Part shown: positions 36,516 through 45,066 of the stretch, piece after piece
How positions within the stretch are numbered: position 1 is the first letter of the stretch
Layout: the number at the start of each line of letters is the position of its first letter
NCBI RefSeq assembly: GCF_008035925.1
Contig: NZ_CP036264.1
Coordinates: 1-64,000 of the forward strand
Source of the DNA: Stieleria maiorica
GTDB lineage: Bacteria > Planctomycetota > Planctomycetia > Pirellulales > Pirellulaceae
Direction: 5' to 3'
Length of the DNA: 64,000 bases
The notes under the pieces: model-generated
Database searches by the model: none
Told to the model about the DNA's origin: nothing
The model's input: only the letters and a program-made list of their open reading frames with translations
Position numbers and translations under genes: made by a program

Positions 36516-38096
36516 TCAATTGTCCTCGGGCGAGCTGATGACGACCCCTTCGCCGACCACCGTCGGCTCGTTGCCGGGGAGGATGGCTCCCGGCGGCAAG
36601 GCCGAACCTTTGTCCAGGGTCGCACCGGGCGGCAATCCCATGCCCGGGGACAGCAGACTGCCGTGAGCCATCATGGCCCCGTTCTGCATGACGTTGCTGT
36701 GGATCATCGCCGCGTTTCCGGAAACGGTCGGACCGCTGTTCATCGAGCAGCCATCGCCGCCCAACAAGTTCGGTACTTCGATGTGACCGTTCATGTACAG
36801 GTCGTGATCGTTGGGCGACGTGCTGTGCAGACCCGGACCGCCACGAGGCACTTGGTGCGGTTCCATCGCATCGACCAATTCGGGCGTCACCGTGATCAAC
36901 AGTTCGATGTCGTTGCGTCGTTCGCGGACACTACGGAACCACGCACCGATGACCGGCAGCTCGCCCAACAAGGGCGTGGCACGGCTGGTCGCCTCGGTGC
37001 GGCTTTGCAACAGACCGGCGATCGCAAAGGTCTGGCCGGCCTGGAGTTCCACAGCCGTTTCGACATAGCGTTGGCTGAACGCCGTGACATTGGTTCCGGA
37101 GAGGACCAGCGAACGCGAATCGTCGGGTTCGGAGACTTCCGGGCGAACTTCCAAGCGGATCCGTCCGGGGCCGACGACGAAGGGCAGGAAGTCGACCGAG
37201 GTGCCGTAGTCTTCATAGGAAACCGTCACCTGTCCGTTGCCCGAGGGCACGATGTAGGGGACCCGACCGCCGACGGTGAAGCGTGCCGGTCGACCGTGCG
37301 TGGCGATCACCGTCGGTTCGGCCAAGTACTTCACCAAGTCTTGTTGACGAAGTGCGGAAACAAACACGTTGAATTCTTCACCCTGAAAAATGTTCGTCGC
37401 GGTGTTGGTATCGATCCCGGCCGGATAGCTGGTAAAGCTGCGGGTGTCGCCCCTCCAGTCCCAGTCGATGCCCAGTTCGCGAAGCTTCGTTCGCGAGACT
37501 TCCATGATGCGGGTGTGCAGCAAGACCTGCTGCACACCGACGACGCGAATGTTGTTGACCACGGTCGGGTAATACTGCTCGACGATCGCGATCGCCCGAT
37601 CGACATCGTCGACGCTGGTGACATAACCCGAGACGATTGCCGAGGCGTTGACCGGCATCACCTTCAGGGTCGCCAGCGGCAACTGAGACGACAAAATGCC
37701 TTCGATCTCGCGGGCGTCGGCGATCACCGTGATGTCGACGGTGTACTGCTTGTCCTCGGTGTCCCACAAGTTGATCTGTGTGGTGCCGGGCGTTTTGGCA
37801 AACACCTGCAACTGGTTCTGCGAAATCGGTGTGGCCCCGAGCACTTCTTCGTTGTGAACCTGGAACCGCGGGATCTTCGCCTCCAGTGTCAGGATGCTGC
37901 TGGATTTGACCAGCATTTGCATCCGCTCAACCGAGCGGGTGATCGTGTGGTTGGCGGCGCCGGCCGTCGAGGCGGCAGACGTCAGCTGAGTGTCGTCGAC
38001 CTCTTGGGCGCCGGCATGAGTCGCAAGACACGCCACCGAGAGAAGGGCGATCAATTTGAGCGCGGATGGGCGAACCGCATTTCGGAACATTTGCAT
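36516..38096 (-). CDS. cpaC: Outer-membrane secretin CpaC/RcpA
   Basis: Secretin forming the outer-membrane pore for the Flp pilus, 526 residues, with a signal peptide (ALKLIALLSVACLATHAGAQ, cleaved about 30). An N-terminal pilus-secretin domain is followed by a BON-like region and the secretin core (GRVPYIVPSGNGQVTVSYED, GRIRLEVRPEVSEPD, FAIAGLLQS, PLLGELPVIGAWFRS). The last ~100 residues are Met/Gly/Pro-rich low-complexity, an extension not usual in CpaC. It lies between cpaB and cpaE, in the normal order. Confidence 0.93.
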   Translation of the reverse strand: MQMFRNAVRPSALKLIALLSVACLATHAGAQEVDDTQLTSAASTAGAANHTITRSVERMQMLVKSSSILTLEAKIPRFQVHNEEVLGATPISQNQLQVFAKTPGTTQINLWDTEDKQYTVDITVIADAREIEGILSSQLPLATLKVMPVNASAIVSGYVTSVDDVDRAIAIVEQYYPTVVNNIRVVGVQQVLLHTRIMEVSRTKLRELGIDWDWRGDTRSFTSYPAGIDTNTATNIFQGEEFNVFVSALRQQDLVKYLAEPTVIATHGRPARFTVGGRVPYIVPSGNGQVTVSYEDYGTSVDFLPFVVGPGRIRLEVRPEVSEPDDSRSLVLSGTNVTAFSQRYVETAVELQAGQTFAIAGLLQSRTEATSRATPLLGELPVIGAWFRSVRERRNDIELLITVTPELVDAMEPHQVPRGGPGLHSTSPNDHDLYMNGHIEVPNLLGGDGCSMNSGPTVSGNAAMIHSNVMQNGAMMAHGSLLSPGMGLPPGATLDKGSALPPGAILPGNEPTVVGEGVVISSPEDN

Positions 38097-38270
38097 CGCA
38101 GGTGCATCCTTGCAGAACTATCGTCTCGGATCCTCCGAAACACGGCGCCGATGAGTTGCATCATCGGCATCCTTCAGTTCGTTGCGAGTAACGTCGGGTA
38201 AAAAAAGGGACGGGTCACGCTCGCCGCTGGGCGACGAGTTCTTGATTTGCTCTGGTTATCTATCGAGGGA

Positions 38271-39293
38271 TCACTCTTCAGATCCTTCTCCGCCTTCGGG
38301 CTGAAAGAAGGGGCTGTCGGCTCCTCGGAGATAGTCATCGGACGTCGGATTGTTTTCCTCGACGGCGGTTTCAACCGAGTCGTCGGTGCTGGCCGGGTCA
38401 AGCGATCCGGTGTCGCCGATGACACGCGGAAGCGGTTCCCCTTCCACCCATTCGTAAACAATCATTCGTCCGTTGATGATTTTTGTCGTGCGGAACGTGG
38501 CTTTCTTCGGACCGGCTTCGGTCTGCTCGACCTCGGCGGGTTTTTCCGCTTCGGCAAGTTTTCGCAGCCGTTCTTGTTCTTCACGTCGCTCCTGCAGGTC
38601 TCGCAGGAAGTTGCGGGCCGCTTCGCTGGGCTCTCCTTCGGGAATGGTTTCGTCATCGGCCGTCGGACTTCCCAGCGACAACGAAATCTCTCCGAGTTTC
38701 TTGGCGAAATCAAACGCCTCGACGTCGGCCTTGCGGATCAGCAGCTGGATGTCGCGGGCGGATCGTGTGCGTGGTTGGTCGGGATCAAACTTGGTGATCC
38801 CGTCGATTCCATAGACCTTGATGCCGGTCAAAACGTCCAAGGCCATGTCACGAGCGAACATCTCGCCCTTGGTGAAAAAGCCACGGATGTCAACTCGGTC
38901 GCCGGGGCTGACCAAGTTGACCGTTCCGTCGCGGCCGGCCGGGAGTGAGACGACGGTATACCCTCGCGGGACCACCTTGTCTTCGACTTCGTCCATCAAC
39001 TTCAGATCCAACATCGGTTCCCCGGCGAACAGCGGAACCTTGGCGAATCGACCCTCGAACTGACCCAGATCCGCCGACGCTCCCTGGGGGATTCGGTCGG
39101 TCGGCCATTGTTCCAGACGCAGCTTTTCAGCCGTGATTTGTTCTTCCGAATTGATGGAGACGGTGGTGACCAAGATCTCGGTCATGTCCACCGTGGCAGT
39201 GCCATTTTGTGCCTGCATCCACTGTCCGACGCCCACGGCCGCAACGGTGCCGCAGATACCGGCAAGTAGCAAGAAAAGTGATTTGTTTCGCAT
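38271..39293 (-). CDS. cpaB: Flp pilus assembly protein CpaB/RcpC
   Basis: Periplasmic, membrane-anchored pilus assembly protein, 340 residues. One N-terminal hydrophobic helix (SLFLLLAGICGTVAAVGVGQ) is followed by a SAF/antifreeze-like domain (ITAEKLRLEQWPTDRIPQGA, VPLFAGEPMLDLKL) and RcpC domain with PRGYTVVSLPAGRDGTVNLV. The C-terminal ~100 residues are charged and acidic, beyond the family's normal end. The ATG at 39293 is chosen; upstream codons to 39458 look non-coding. It stands between the prepilin peptidase and secretin genes. Confidence 0.9.
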   Translation of the reverse strand: MRNKSLFLLLAGICGTVAAVGVGQWMQAQNGTATVDMTEILVTTVSINSEEQITAEKLRLEQWPTDRIPQGASADLGQFEGRFAKVPLFAGEPMLDLKLMDEVEDKVVPRGYTVVSLPAGRDGTVNLVSPGDRVDIRGFFTKGEMFARDMALDVLTGIKVYGIDGITKFDPDQPRTRSARDIQLLIRKADVEAFDFAKKLGEISLSLGSPTADDETIPEGEPSEAARNFLRDLQERREEQERLRKLAEAEKPAEVEQTEAGPKKATFRTTKIINGRMIVYEWVEGEPLPRVIGDTGSLDPASTDDSVETAVEENNPTSDDYLRGADSPFFQPEGGEGSEE

Positions 39294-39570
39294 AGCGTTG
39301 GCTGGTCCGAGACCAGTGTTGACGTTTCGGGTGTGGAGGACTGAGCTGGGAGGAGGCTGTCGACCCACACTCTTCACTCGGTTGCAACCAGCACCTGCCT
39401 GCAACCGTGCGATTGGCGGGCGTATGGCTGGTGTAATAGGCTTGCTTTTCCTAAGCACCGAGGACGAGCTAACTAGAATAAATTCCCAAAAATAGCTCGT
39501 CCCGAGGGTTGTCTTTCACCTAAACCAGGTGGTATTTCAGGTGTCCAAAAACAGACGTCTGAGCTTCCGT

Positions 39571-40128
39571 TCAGATAAGCATTCCGGCGTAGGCAAAATA
39601 GATAATTGAGCCGATCGCCATCGGTATTCCGTATGGCAACAGATACATGGTCGGTTTTCGCTCGCGAGCGATCTTGGAAAGCTCTGACGGCTTCTTCACC
39701 GTCTTCCATTCCCCAAGAATTTGAAGCGCCATGGCGTAGTGTTTTGTCCAATTGCCGCTCTTCCAGATCATGAACAGGGCCATGATCCCGCCGACGATGG
39801 CGGTGGCGGCGAAGGCGTAAAGCGTCACCACGGTGCCCAACCAGGCGCCGACGCCGGCGAGCAGTTTCACGTCGCCGCCGCCCATGCCGCCGACATTTCG
39901 CAGCACCAGCAACAGCATCATTCCGACGAACGTGCCCAGCAGACTCCATCCCAGCCCGGCGATGCCGCCTTGGATGGTGCAGTGAATCCAACCGCAGGCG
40001 ATGAAGGGAAAGGTCAGCCAATTGGGAACCTTCAGGATGGCCCCATCGATGACTGCGGCGACGATCAAGACGACCGTGACAAACCAGACGGCCCAGTTTT
40101 CGGTCAGACCCTGGATGATGGCTTCCAT
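39571..40128 (-). CDS. cpaA: Prepilin peptidase CpaA/TadV (A24 family)
   Basis: Integral-membrane aspartic peptidase that cleaves Flp pilin leaders, 185 residues, about five or six hydrophobic segments. The two catalytic aspartates are in VIDGAILKVPNWLTFP (about 29) and GGMGGGDVKLLAGVGAW (about 86). It lacks the N-methyltransferase domain of PilD, as expected for TadV. A charged insertion near residues 125-155 precedes the last helices. It is downstream of the two pilin genes in the same orientation. Confidence 0.93.
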   Translation of the reverse strand: MEAIIQGLTENWAVWFVTVVLIVAAVIDGAILKVPNWLTFPFIACGWIHCTIQGGIAGLGWSLLGTFVGMMLLLVLRNVGGMGGGDVKLLAGVGAWLGTVVTLYAFAATAIVGGIMALFMIWKSGNWTKHYAMALQILGEWKTVKKPSELSKIARERKPTMYLLPYGIPMAIGSIIYFAYAGMLI

Positions 40129-40285
40129 GGTGTAGTTCCCCGTGACGATACTTTAGAAAGGTGTTTTGGTGGTCGAAGTCCAGGAGTGGCGGAATCGCGG
40201 CGGAAGCCGGCACGCCCTCAACGGTGGCAGGAGGTTTGAGCGAGCCGACGAGCGGCAAGCGGCGAGTGGATCGCGCGATGATTGA

Positions 40286-40396
40286 TCAGCGCGGTCCCAG
40301 CATCCAGCTGAACATTGCAAACAACAGCGTGATGAAACAGCAGGAAAGCTGCCACACGTGTTCGGCTGCATCAGCGGGAAGGAGTGGATAGTTCAT
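40286..40396 (-). CDS. 36-residue possible membrane peptide in the pilus cluster
   Basis: A short frame MNYPLLPADAAEHVWQLSCC then a hydrophobic helix of about 14 residues ending MLGPR. It lies between the pilin and prepilin peptidase genes in the same orientation. The predicted single membrane segment makes it plausible, but length alone gives weak support and there is no Shine-Dalgarno evidence. Confidence 0.35.
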   Translation of the reverse strand: MNYPLLPADAAEHVWQLSCCFITLLFAMFSWMLGPR

Positions 40397-40445
40397 GATG
40401 GGTTCCCTGGTCGCCCGGGACAGGTGCACAATCGGGACAGGGGCA

Positions 40446-40516
40446 CAAAAAAAGAGACTCGACGTGACCGGCGCGAATGCGATGAAGCCCGGCACCGGCC
40501 ATGCGTCGAGAGTCTC
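40446..40516 (-). terminator. Probable terminator downstream of flp pilin 1
   Basis: On the minus strand, GAGACTCTCGACG (40516-40504) pairs with CGTCGAGTCTC (40464-40454) around an inner GC-rich hairpin, followed by a run of seven T residues. It would separate the abundant pilin transcript from the downstream assembly genes. The long loop lowers certainty. Confidence 0.55.
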
Positions 40517-40567
40517 TCGGGTGGTCATCGGCGACGCTTCAAAGCAAGAAGCCCGCCGAGAACCAAA

Positions 40568-40747
40568 TCAGTTAGCAGCGATTGCAGCACCGACTTCTTC
40601 GAACTTCTTGTTCGACTCGGTACCGATCGTGCCGACAGCAGCCAAGCAGACGACGACGATCAAGGCCAACATCACAGCGTACTCAACTGCGGTGGGGCCA
40701 TCTTCTTCCTTCAAGAACTCAACGATGCTATTAGCGAACTTTTTCAT
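40568..40747 (-). CDS. flp: Flp family type IVb pilin (copy 1)
   Basis: A 59-residue pilin: a short leader MKKFANSIVEFLKEEDGPTA followed by VEYAVMLALIVVVCLAAVGT. The Flp signature is the Gly-x-x-x-x-Glu-Tyr arrangement (GPTAVEYA), where cleavage after Gly leaves Glu5-Tyr6. The hydrophobic helix and short tail IGTESNKKFEEVGAAIAAN complete it. It encodes the same protein as copy 2 but with several synonymous differences. Prepilin peptidase and assembly genes are downstream. Confidence 0.95.
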   Translation of the reverse strand: MKKFANSIVEFLKEEDGPTAVEYAVMLALIVVVCLAAVGTIGTESNKKFEEVGAAIAAN

Positions 40748-40814
40748 TATCCAAACTCCTCGGTTGGAAGCCCTGTTGTGTTGACTTCCGACGATGACTT
40801 ACTGGTCCGATTCA

Positions 40815-40844
40815 ACGTGAATAGGATCCCGGAAAAGAAGCAGC
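40815..40844 (-). promoter_or_regulatory. Conserved 30-base block upstream of flp copy 1
   Basis: This block differs at two positions from 41831-41860 and lies 68-97 bases before the pilin start; the other lies 71-100 bases before its start. Surrounding sequence is far more divergent, suggesting a retained promoter or regulator site from the duplicated pilin. Confidence 0.55.
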
Positions 40845-41295
40845 CACGTCTCCAAAAGACTTGCCTCGGCAATCGGGACCGCGACTCAGTCACGGTCTCG
40901 ACCGTTCCCTTGGCAGCTCGGCTATCCTTGAAACAAAGCAAGTCGCTTTGCCCACGGACCCGCAGCTTTGCGCCCCGCCCTTACGGTGCGGTTTGCCTTT
41001 CTCTGGGGAGCCAGGCCGTCCGGGGATTCTGGTGACCGTCGCGTGGTCGAATCCTCGGCAGCAGATCGTCGTGATCTGCTCTCAACGGAAACCTATGTCA
41101 GGAATCGGGTGAGTCAAAAAACTCCAGTTAGACAAAGCATTCTGGGGCGGTTGCGGGTGACGTTGGTCCGGATGTAGCAACTGCACCGAGCAGGGCCCTC
41201 CGCGGCGGGATCGTTCGGGTCCGATCAGAAAGCCGGAAACCCTGTTCTCGCCGCGCTCGACCCTCCGGCACGAGGTCGCGCGGTTTACGTGCCCT

Positions 41296-41415
41296 GATCC
41301 CGGGTTCCGCCTGGGAACGGAGATTTCCAGCGGCTCCGCTTCTGGCTGCATGTCGGCGTGTGTGGCGGGAGCCACACCAGCAGTGCGTTCCAAGGCGGAG
41401 CCTTGGAATGAGGCA
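41296..41415. repeat. Multi-hairpin element, family A
   Basis: A copy with ATCCCGGGTTCCGCCTGGGA, AGCGGCTCCGCT, GTGTGGCGGGAGCCACAC and TTCCAAGGCGGAGCCTTGG in the usual order. Its location between duplicated pilin genes shows that the element entered after or during the duplication. Confidence 0.75.
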
Positions 41416-41490
41416 GGGAGCGAATCGTCAGCGGTCGCGACATCAGCCGAAGGCGCGTCCGCGATCGAGCGCAATAAAAATCGAGCGCAA

Positions 41491-41530
41491 TAAAAAACGT
41501 CCCGGCGCCGAGGAATCGACGCCGGGACGT
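41491..41530 (-). terminator. Rho-independent terminator of flp pilin 2
   Basis: A perfect 11-base-pair stem (ACGTCCCGGCG / CGCCGGGACGT) with a 12-base loop. On the minus strand it is followed by TTTTTTATTG. It is about 50 bases past the stop codon of pilin 2. Confidence 0.88.
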
Positions 41531-41580
41531 GTTCGGGCTGTGCCACAAAAGCGATACCGCTTCGGGCGAATATCGTCCGC

Positions 41581-41760
41581 TTAGTTAGCGGCGATCGCGG
41601 CTCCCACTTCTTCGAACTTCTTGTTCGATTCGGTACCGATCGTGCCGACAGCGGCCAAGCAAACGACGACGATCAAGGCCAACATCACAGCGTACTCGAC
41701 TGCGGTCGGGCCATCTTCTTCCTTCAAGAACTCAACGATGCTATTAGCGAACTTTTTCAT
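41581..41760 (-). CDS. flp: Flp family type IVb pilin (copy 2)
   Basis: A 59-residue pilin identical in amino-acid sequence to the copy at 40568-40747, with about ten third-position changes in the DNA. It has the same leader, GPTAVEYA cleavage motif, hydrophobic helix and IGTESNKKFEEVG tail. It is the most upstream gene of the leftward Tad cluster, with its own terminator, so it is probably expressed independently and strongly. Retention of identity despite silent change indicates purifying selection. Confidence 0.95.
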   Translation of the reverse strand: MKKFANSIVEFLKEEDGPTAVEYAVMLALIVVVCLAAVGTIGTESNKKFEEVGAAIAAN

Positions 41761-42216
41761 TTTTCAATCTCATATGTGAGGAGCCTTCGAAATCGAAGAC
41801 ATCCGCTGTTGACTTAAGTGGGCCATTCCAACGTGAAAAGGAACCCGGAAAAGAAGCAGCGCCGGTTCCGAAAAGCGAAACCAACCGCCGTCCGAAAAGG
41901 TCCGATCAAACTCCGCTTTCACAGCGATCGATCGAGTTTTCGGAAACGTGTCGTCACGGACACGTTCTCTACCTGGACCGTATGTCAGAAAGCCGAAGAA
42001 GCAAAAAAGTGATGTCTTGAAAGCTTGTCTCGCTGCCGACCAGGTGCGTTTGTCACAGTTCTGACGGTCAGCGCGAGACAATGCCCCGAGGACGTTCCGT
42101 TTCCCGGCTCCGGGACAGGTGATTCGGGTTCGTAAATGAAATGCGCCGTAGTCTCAGACGATGGAAATGCAATTCATTACGTCAACAGAGATGATCTCAC
42201 CCGGTAGGTTCAAACG
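41761..42216. other. Divergent intergenic region between pilin 2 and the lipoprotein gene
   Basis: A 456-base gap. Its left part is the leader of pilin 2, including the conserved block at 41831-41860. No further gene or repeat is recognisable. Confidence 0.5.
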
Positions 42217-42744
42217 ATGCAATTCAACCATAGATTCACGGTCACGTTTCTCGCCGTCGTCCTGCTCTCCTCGTCGGGCTGTGACCACTTGGAATCACTG
42301 AACAGCAAAAAGGACGACAAGATCACCAAGGCCGAAATCAAACGGATGATCAAGGACAGCGAGAAAGATCTCCCGCACCGCTTGGATGAAAACTTCACGC
42401 TCACCAAGATCACCATGGATTACGGCGGAACACTCAACGGTTGGTACACCGTCAGTGACGAACTGACCGCAAAGCTACGACGGGTGGGCAATGTCAAAAT
42501 CGAGCAGGCGATGCGCGAGAACATCGAAAAGCTTGACCTGGATGACTGCAATGTTCCCGAACAGATCATTCAGATTCTGGAGCAGGACGAGTTTGCGATC
42601 CAATACATCCTTGAGGACAAGTATGGATTGCCGATCGCATCGGTCGTCGTCAGCAAAGAAACGATGGACGGTGAAGAACGAGTCGGCCGCACGCAACAAA
42701 ACCCCTTTGCCGTCCGCAACGTCTCCAAGAAAGGCGGCAAGTAG
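42217..42744 (+). CDS. Predicted lipoprotein of unknown function
   Basis: A 175-residue protein with an N-terminal hydrophobic segment and a lipobox-like LLSSSGCDHL (Cys about 24), so it is probably lipid-anchored. The mature part is charged and rich in Lys/Asp/Glu with a DELTAKLRRVGNVKIEQAMRE helix. It is divergent from the pilin genes and convergent with the GH-like gene. No family was recognised; a pilus link is only positional. Confidence 0.7.
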   Translation: MQFNHRFTVTFLAVVLLSSSGCDHLESLNSKKDDKITKAEIKRMIKDSEKDLPHRLDENFTLTKITMDYGGTLNGWYTVSDELTAKLRRVGNVKIEQAMRENIEKLDLDDCNVPEQIIQILEQDEFAIQYILEDKYGLPIASVVVSKETMDGEERVGRTQQNPFAVRNVSKKGGK

Positions 42745-42810
42745 GCGAGTCCATTGCGGGTAGTGGACGAGGCGACGAGTCCATTCGTGCCGGACCCCTT
42801 TTCCGCGGCA

Positions 42811-44100
42811 CTAGCGGAGTTTTTCGCTCAGCGGAATTTCTTCGCGCAGCAGCTTTCCGCCTTGCCCGACCAGCTTCAGATAGTAGTCGCTCGGTAGGCC
42901 TTCATAGGTCAAAAAGCGGACGTCCTCTCCGACCGGTGGGTCATCGGTGCACTTGAAGATTGCCGTGCCTTCGTCGACTTCGTCAAACATCGCGACGTAG
43001 ATCATTTGGCTTCCCGCGCGTTTGGCCCCAACGATTTGTGACCACAAAAACTGTCCCTTCAGTCGTGGGATAGAATCGAGCCTTTCGCCGGTCAGGTTGT
43101 GCCAACTGAATCCTGGGAACACGACCGGCAGAAAATCGATTTGCCTCACATCGCACCACTGTCGGTCGCCGCTCCAAACGTCTGCGGCGTGGCGCGTCGC
43201 CTGTTCCGGTGTCCGGTAACGGCCGACGCTCCAGGGGCTGAGGATGTCCGACGATTCCAGGATCCGGTGCAGCAGCGGATCGTCGACGGCATCGCGTGTG
43301 CCGTCGCGCCAGTAGGATGGGACGCCGAGCATCACCGTACAGCCTTCGGATTTCAGCCATTGCACAAGTTCCAGGCACTCGGCCAACGAATACTTGCGAT
43401 CATCGCTGAAACCGATCCCCCAGATTGCCACGACCGGGCGGTCTTCATGATGCAGATACGCCGGATCTTTGGCGATCTTCAATTCGGTTTGCAAGCCGGC
43501 CCAGTCATCGCGGATGCGTGAAACCTGTCCCGCGCGGAGACCCGACAAGTCATACATCACCGCAAACGCGCGGCCGGCGCGGTTGGCTCCCTCGCGCGCG
43601 TGCGATAACACGTTGTTTTTGTGCCGCAGCGAGACGGGATTGGACAGACCGTTGCCGAATCGTTGCACGAACGCGCCGTCGATTCCGTATTGCTGCATCC
43701 ATCGAAAGTGTCGCAGCACCGTGTCGCGGTTGGTGCTGCTGAACACTTCGGCCGTCCGACCGTCGGCATGTTTGAACCCGGTGGCGAAACGTTCATGTTC
43801 TGCGTACTCGGTCAGATCGGGCCACAGGTCGACGGTCACGTTTCCGGGGCCGAACGGGCGGTCGCGTCGTTTCGCCCAGTGGGTCCAGCCCAGATTCGCG
43901 CCGTCGCCGTCACAGTTGAACCAGCCCTGGTAGCCACACATGACTTTGCCGGTCAACGTCGTTCGATCGACGACCTGTTGTGCGGATTCCTGCGGCGCAG
44001 ATGCCTGCGCAGATGCCTGCGCAGATGCCTGTGCAGACGCCTGTGCAGACGCGATGCTGACAAGAGTGACGCTCAACGCGATGAAAAAAAGAGTTCGCAT
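42811..44100 (-). CDS. Secreted GH71/GH99-like glycoside hydrolase family protein
   Basis: A 429-residue protein with a signal peptide followed by a short ASAQ tandem repeat. The catalytic-domain start KVMCGYQGWFNCDGDG, HFRWMQQYGIDGAFVQRFG, FAVMYDLSGL and GSQMIYVAMFDEVDEGTAIF match the GH71/99-like group, TIM-barrel proteins related to endo-mannanases and alpha-glucanases. Convergent with the lipoprotein gene. The substrate is unknown; planctomycetes carry many such proteins for algal polysaccharides. Confidence 0.82.
   Translation of the reverse strand: MRTLFFIALSVTLVSIASAQASAQASAQASAQASAPQESAQQVVDRTTLTGKVMCGYQGWFNCDGDGANLGWTHWAKRRDRPFGPGNVTVDLWPDLTEYAEHERFATGFKHADGRTAEVFSSTNRDTVLRHFRWMQQYGIDGAFVQRFGNGLSNPVSLRHKNNVLSHAREGANRAGRAFAVMYDLSGLRAGQVSRIRDDWAGLQTELKIAKDPAYLHHEDRPVVAIWGIGFSDDRKYSLAECLELVQWLKSEGCTVMLGVPSYWRDGTRDAVDDPLLHRILESSDILSPWSVGRYRTPEQATRHAADVWSGDRQWCDVRQIDFLPVVFPGFSWHNLTGERLDSIPRLKGQFLWSQIVGAKRAGSQMIYVAMFDEVDEGTAIFKCTDDPPVGEDVRFLTYEGLPSDYYLKLVGQGGKLLREEIPLSEKLR
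43991..44050 (-). repeat. 12-base in-frame tandem repeat in a signal-peptide junction
   Basis: Four units of GCCTGCGCAGAT or GCCTGTGCAGAC (44003-44050) and one degenerate unit encode (Ala-Gln-Ala-Ser)n at the signal cleavage region of the GH-like protein. Multiples of 12 bases keep the frame, so copy number could vary. Confidence 0.9.
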
Positions 44101-44307
44101 CCTATTTCTGGTTTCGGTGTTTCAATAGGGGATCGGCTTCGATCCTGTCAGAAGCTGACGATAAACTGCGTTCCATGATAGCCATGGCGACCGGGCGCGG
44201 CTAAAGTGTTGCTCCCGCCTGGTCACCGAATTCCACCGGTTTGACGAATTCAGCCTGTTGATGGCGTCTGTTCCTCCTTGATTCATTCACGTGTTTGGGA
44301 TCTCACC

Positions 44308-44931
44308 ATGATGATTTTGGGTCGTTTGATGTGTGGCGTTGTTGCCGTGTCGCTTTGTTTGACCGGATCGGTCGCTTCGGCCGAGGACGGCAAGTGGGTG
44401 TCCTTGTTCGACGGTGAAACGCTCGACGGCTGGGAAAAGGTCGGCAACGAGGAAAGTGTTTGGAAAGTCGAAGACGGTGCGATCGCCGGTTCCGGACCGC
44501 CGTCGATGCTGGTCAACACGACCGGTCCCTACAAGAATTTTCGCTACCGCGCGGAAATCAAAATCAACGACGGTGGAAATTCGGGGCTCTATTTCCGCAC
44601 CACGCGCAAGCCGGGATTCACCGACGGCTACGAAGCCCAAATCGACAGCACGCACACCGACCCCATTCGCACCGGATCGATCTATGGGATGTGTCACGTT
44701 TACCAACAACACGTCAAGCCGGGGACTTGGTTCACCTATGACCTGGAGGTTCGCGACGATGTCTGGCGGGGACGCAACATGACGCGGATCAAGGTCACCG
44801 TCGATGGAAACGAGTTGTACGAGTACTTGGATTTCGATTTGACTTTCAAATCCGGACACTTCGCGTTCCAACAACACGACCCGGGCAGCAAGGTTCACAT
44901 TCGCAAAGTCGAAGTGATGGAACTGCCGTAG
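44308..44931 (+). CDS. Secreted DUF1080 (3-keto-disaccharide hydrolase) domain protein
   Basis: A 207-residue protein with a signal peptide (about 1-24, ending SVASAED) and one DUF1080 domain, a concanavalin-like beta-sandwich. Typical motifs are WVSLFDGETLDGWEKVG, GGNSGLYFRT and GYEAQIDSTH. Family members include 3-keto-disaccharide hydrolases, although many planctomycete paralogues are untested. ATG 44308 is preferred; 44278 and 44311 are alternatives. Confidence 0.9.
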   Translation: MMILGRLMCGVVAVSLCLTGSVASAEDGKWVSLFDGETLDGWEKVGNEESVWKVEDGAIAGSGPPSMLVNTTGPYKNFRYRAEIKINDGGNSGLYFRTTRKPGFTDGYEAQIDSTHTDPIRTGSIYGMCHVYQQHVKPGTWFTYDLEVRDDVWRGRNMTRIKVTVDGNELYEYLDFDLTFKSGHFAFQQHDPGSKVHIRKVEVMELP

Positions 44932-44957
44932 GCGGAATACCGCTCAGGTAAGGCCGA

Positions 44958-45027
44958 GGCCCGGACGCTCGCGCGAACCGGCTGATTTCAAAACGACGAT
45001 CAGCCGTTTGGCGCGAGCCTACGGGCC
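44958..45027. repeat. Long imperfect palindrome, family B
   Basis: A 70-base inverted repeat (left arm GGCCCGGACGCTCGCGCGAA then CCGGCTGAT; right arm ATCAGCCGTTTGGCGCGAGC then CTACGGGCC). It is the reverse-oriented relative of 30036-30104 and ends 39 bases before the hexulose-phosphate synthase-like start, so it lies in that gene's leader. Confidence 0.75.
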
Positions 45028-45066
45028 CTCCCTCCGTTTCACTCCCACCTCCCACCCATTTTTTCC

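Larger units (their letters stand above)
40748..41580. other. Spacer between the two pilin genes
   Basis: An 833-base region without a supported gene. It holds the leader of pilin 1 with its conserved block, a family A multi-hairpin element at about 41296-41415, an 11-base direct repeat TCGAGCGCAAT near 41465-41492, and the terminator of pilin 2 at 41491-41530. Confidence 0.6.

Noticed and set aside
36282-38201. A 639-codon open frame on the plus strand antisense to the secretin gene
   Set aside because: Its sequence is Arg/Gly/Asp-rich with no domain, and it is the mirror of cpaC codons; high GC makes long shadows common.
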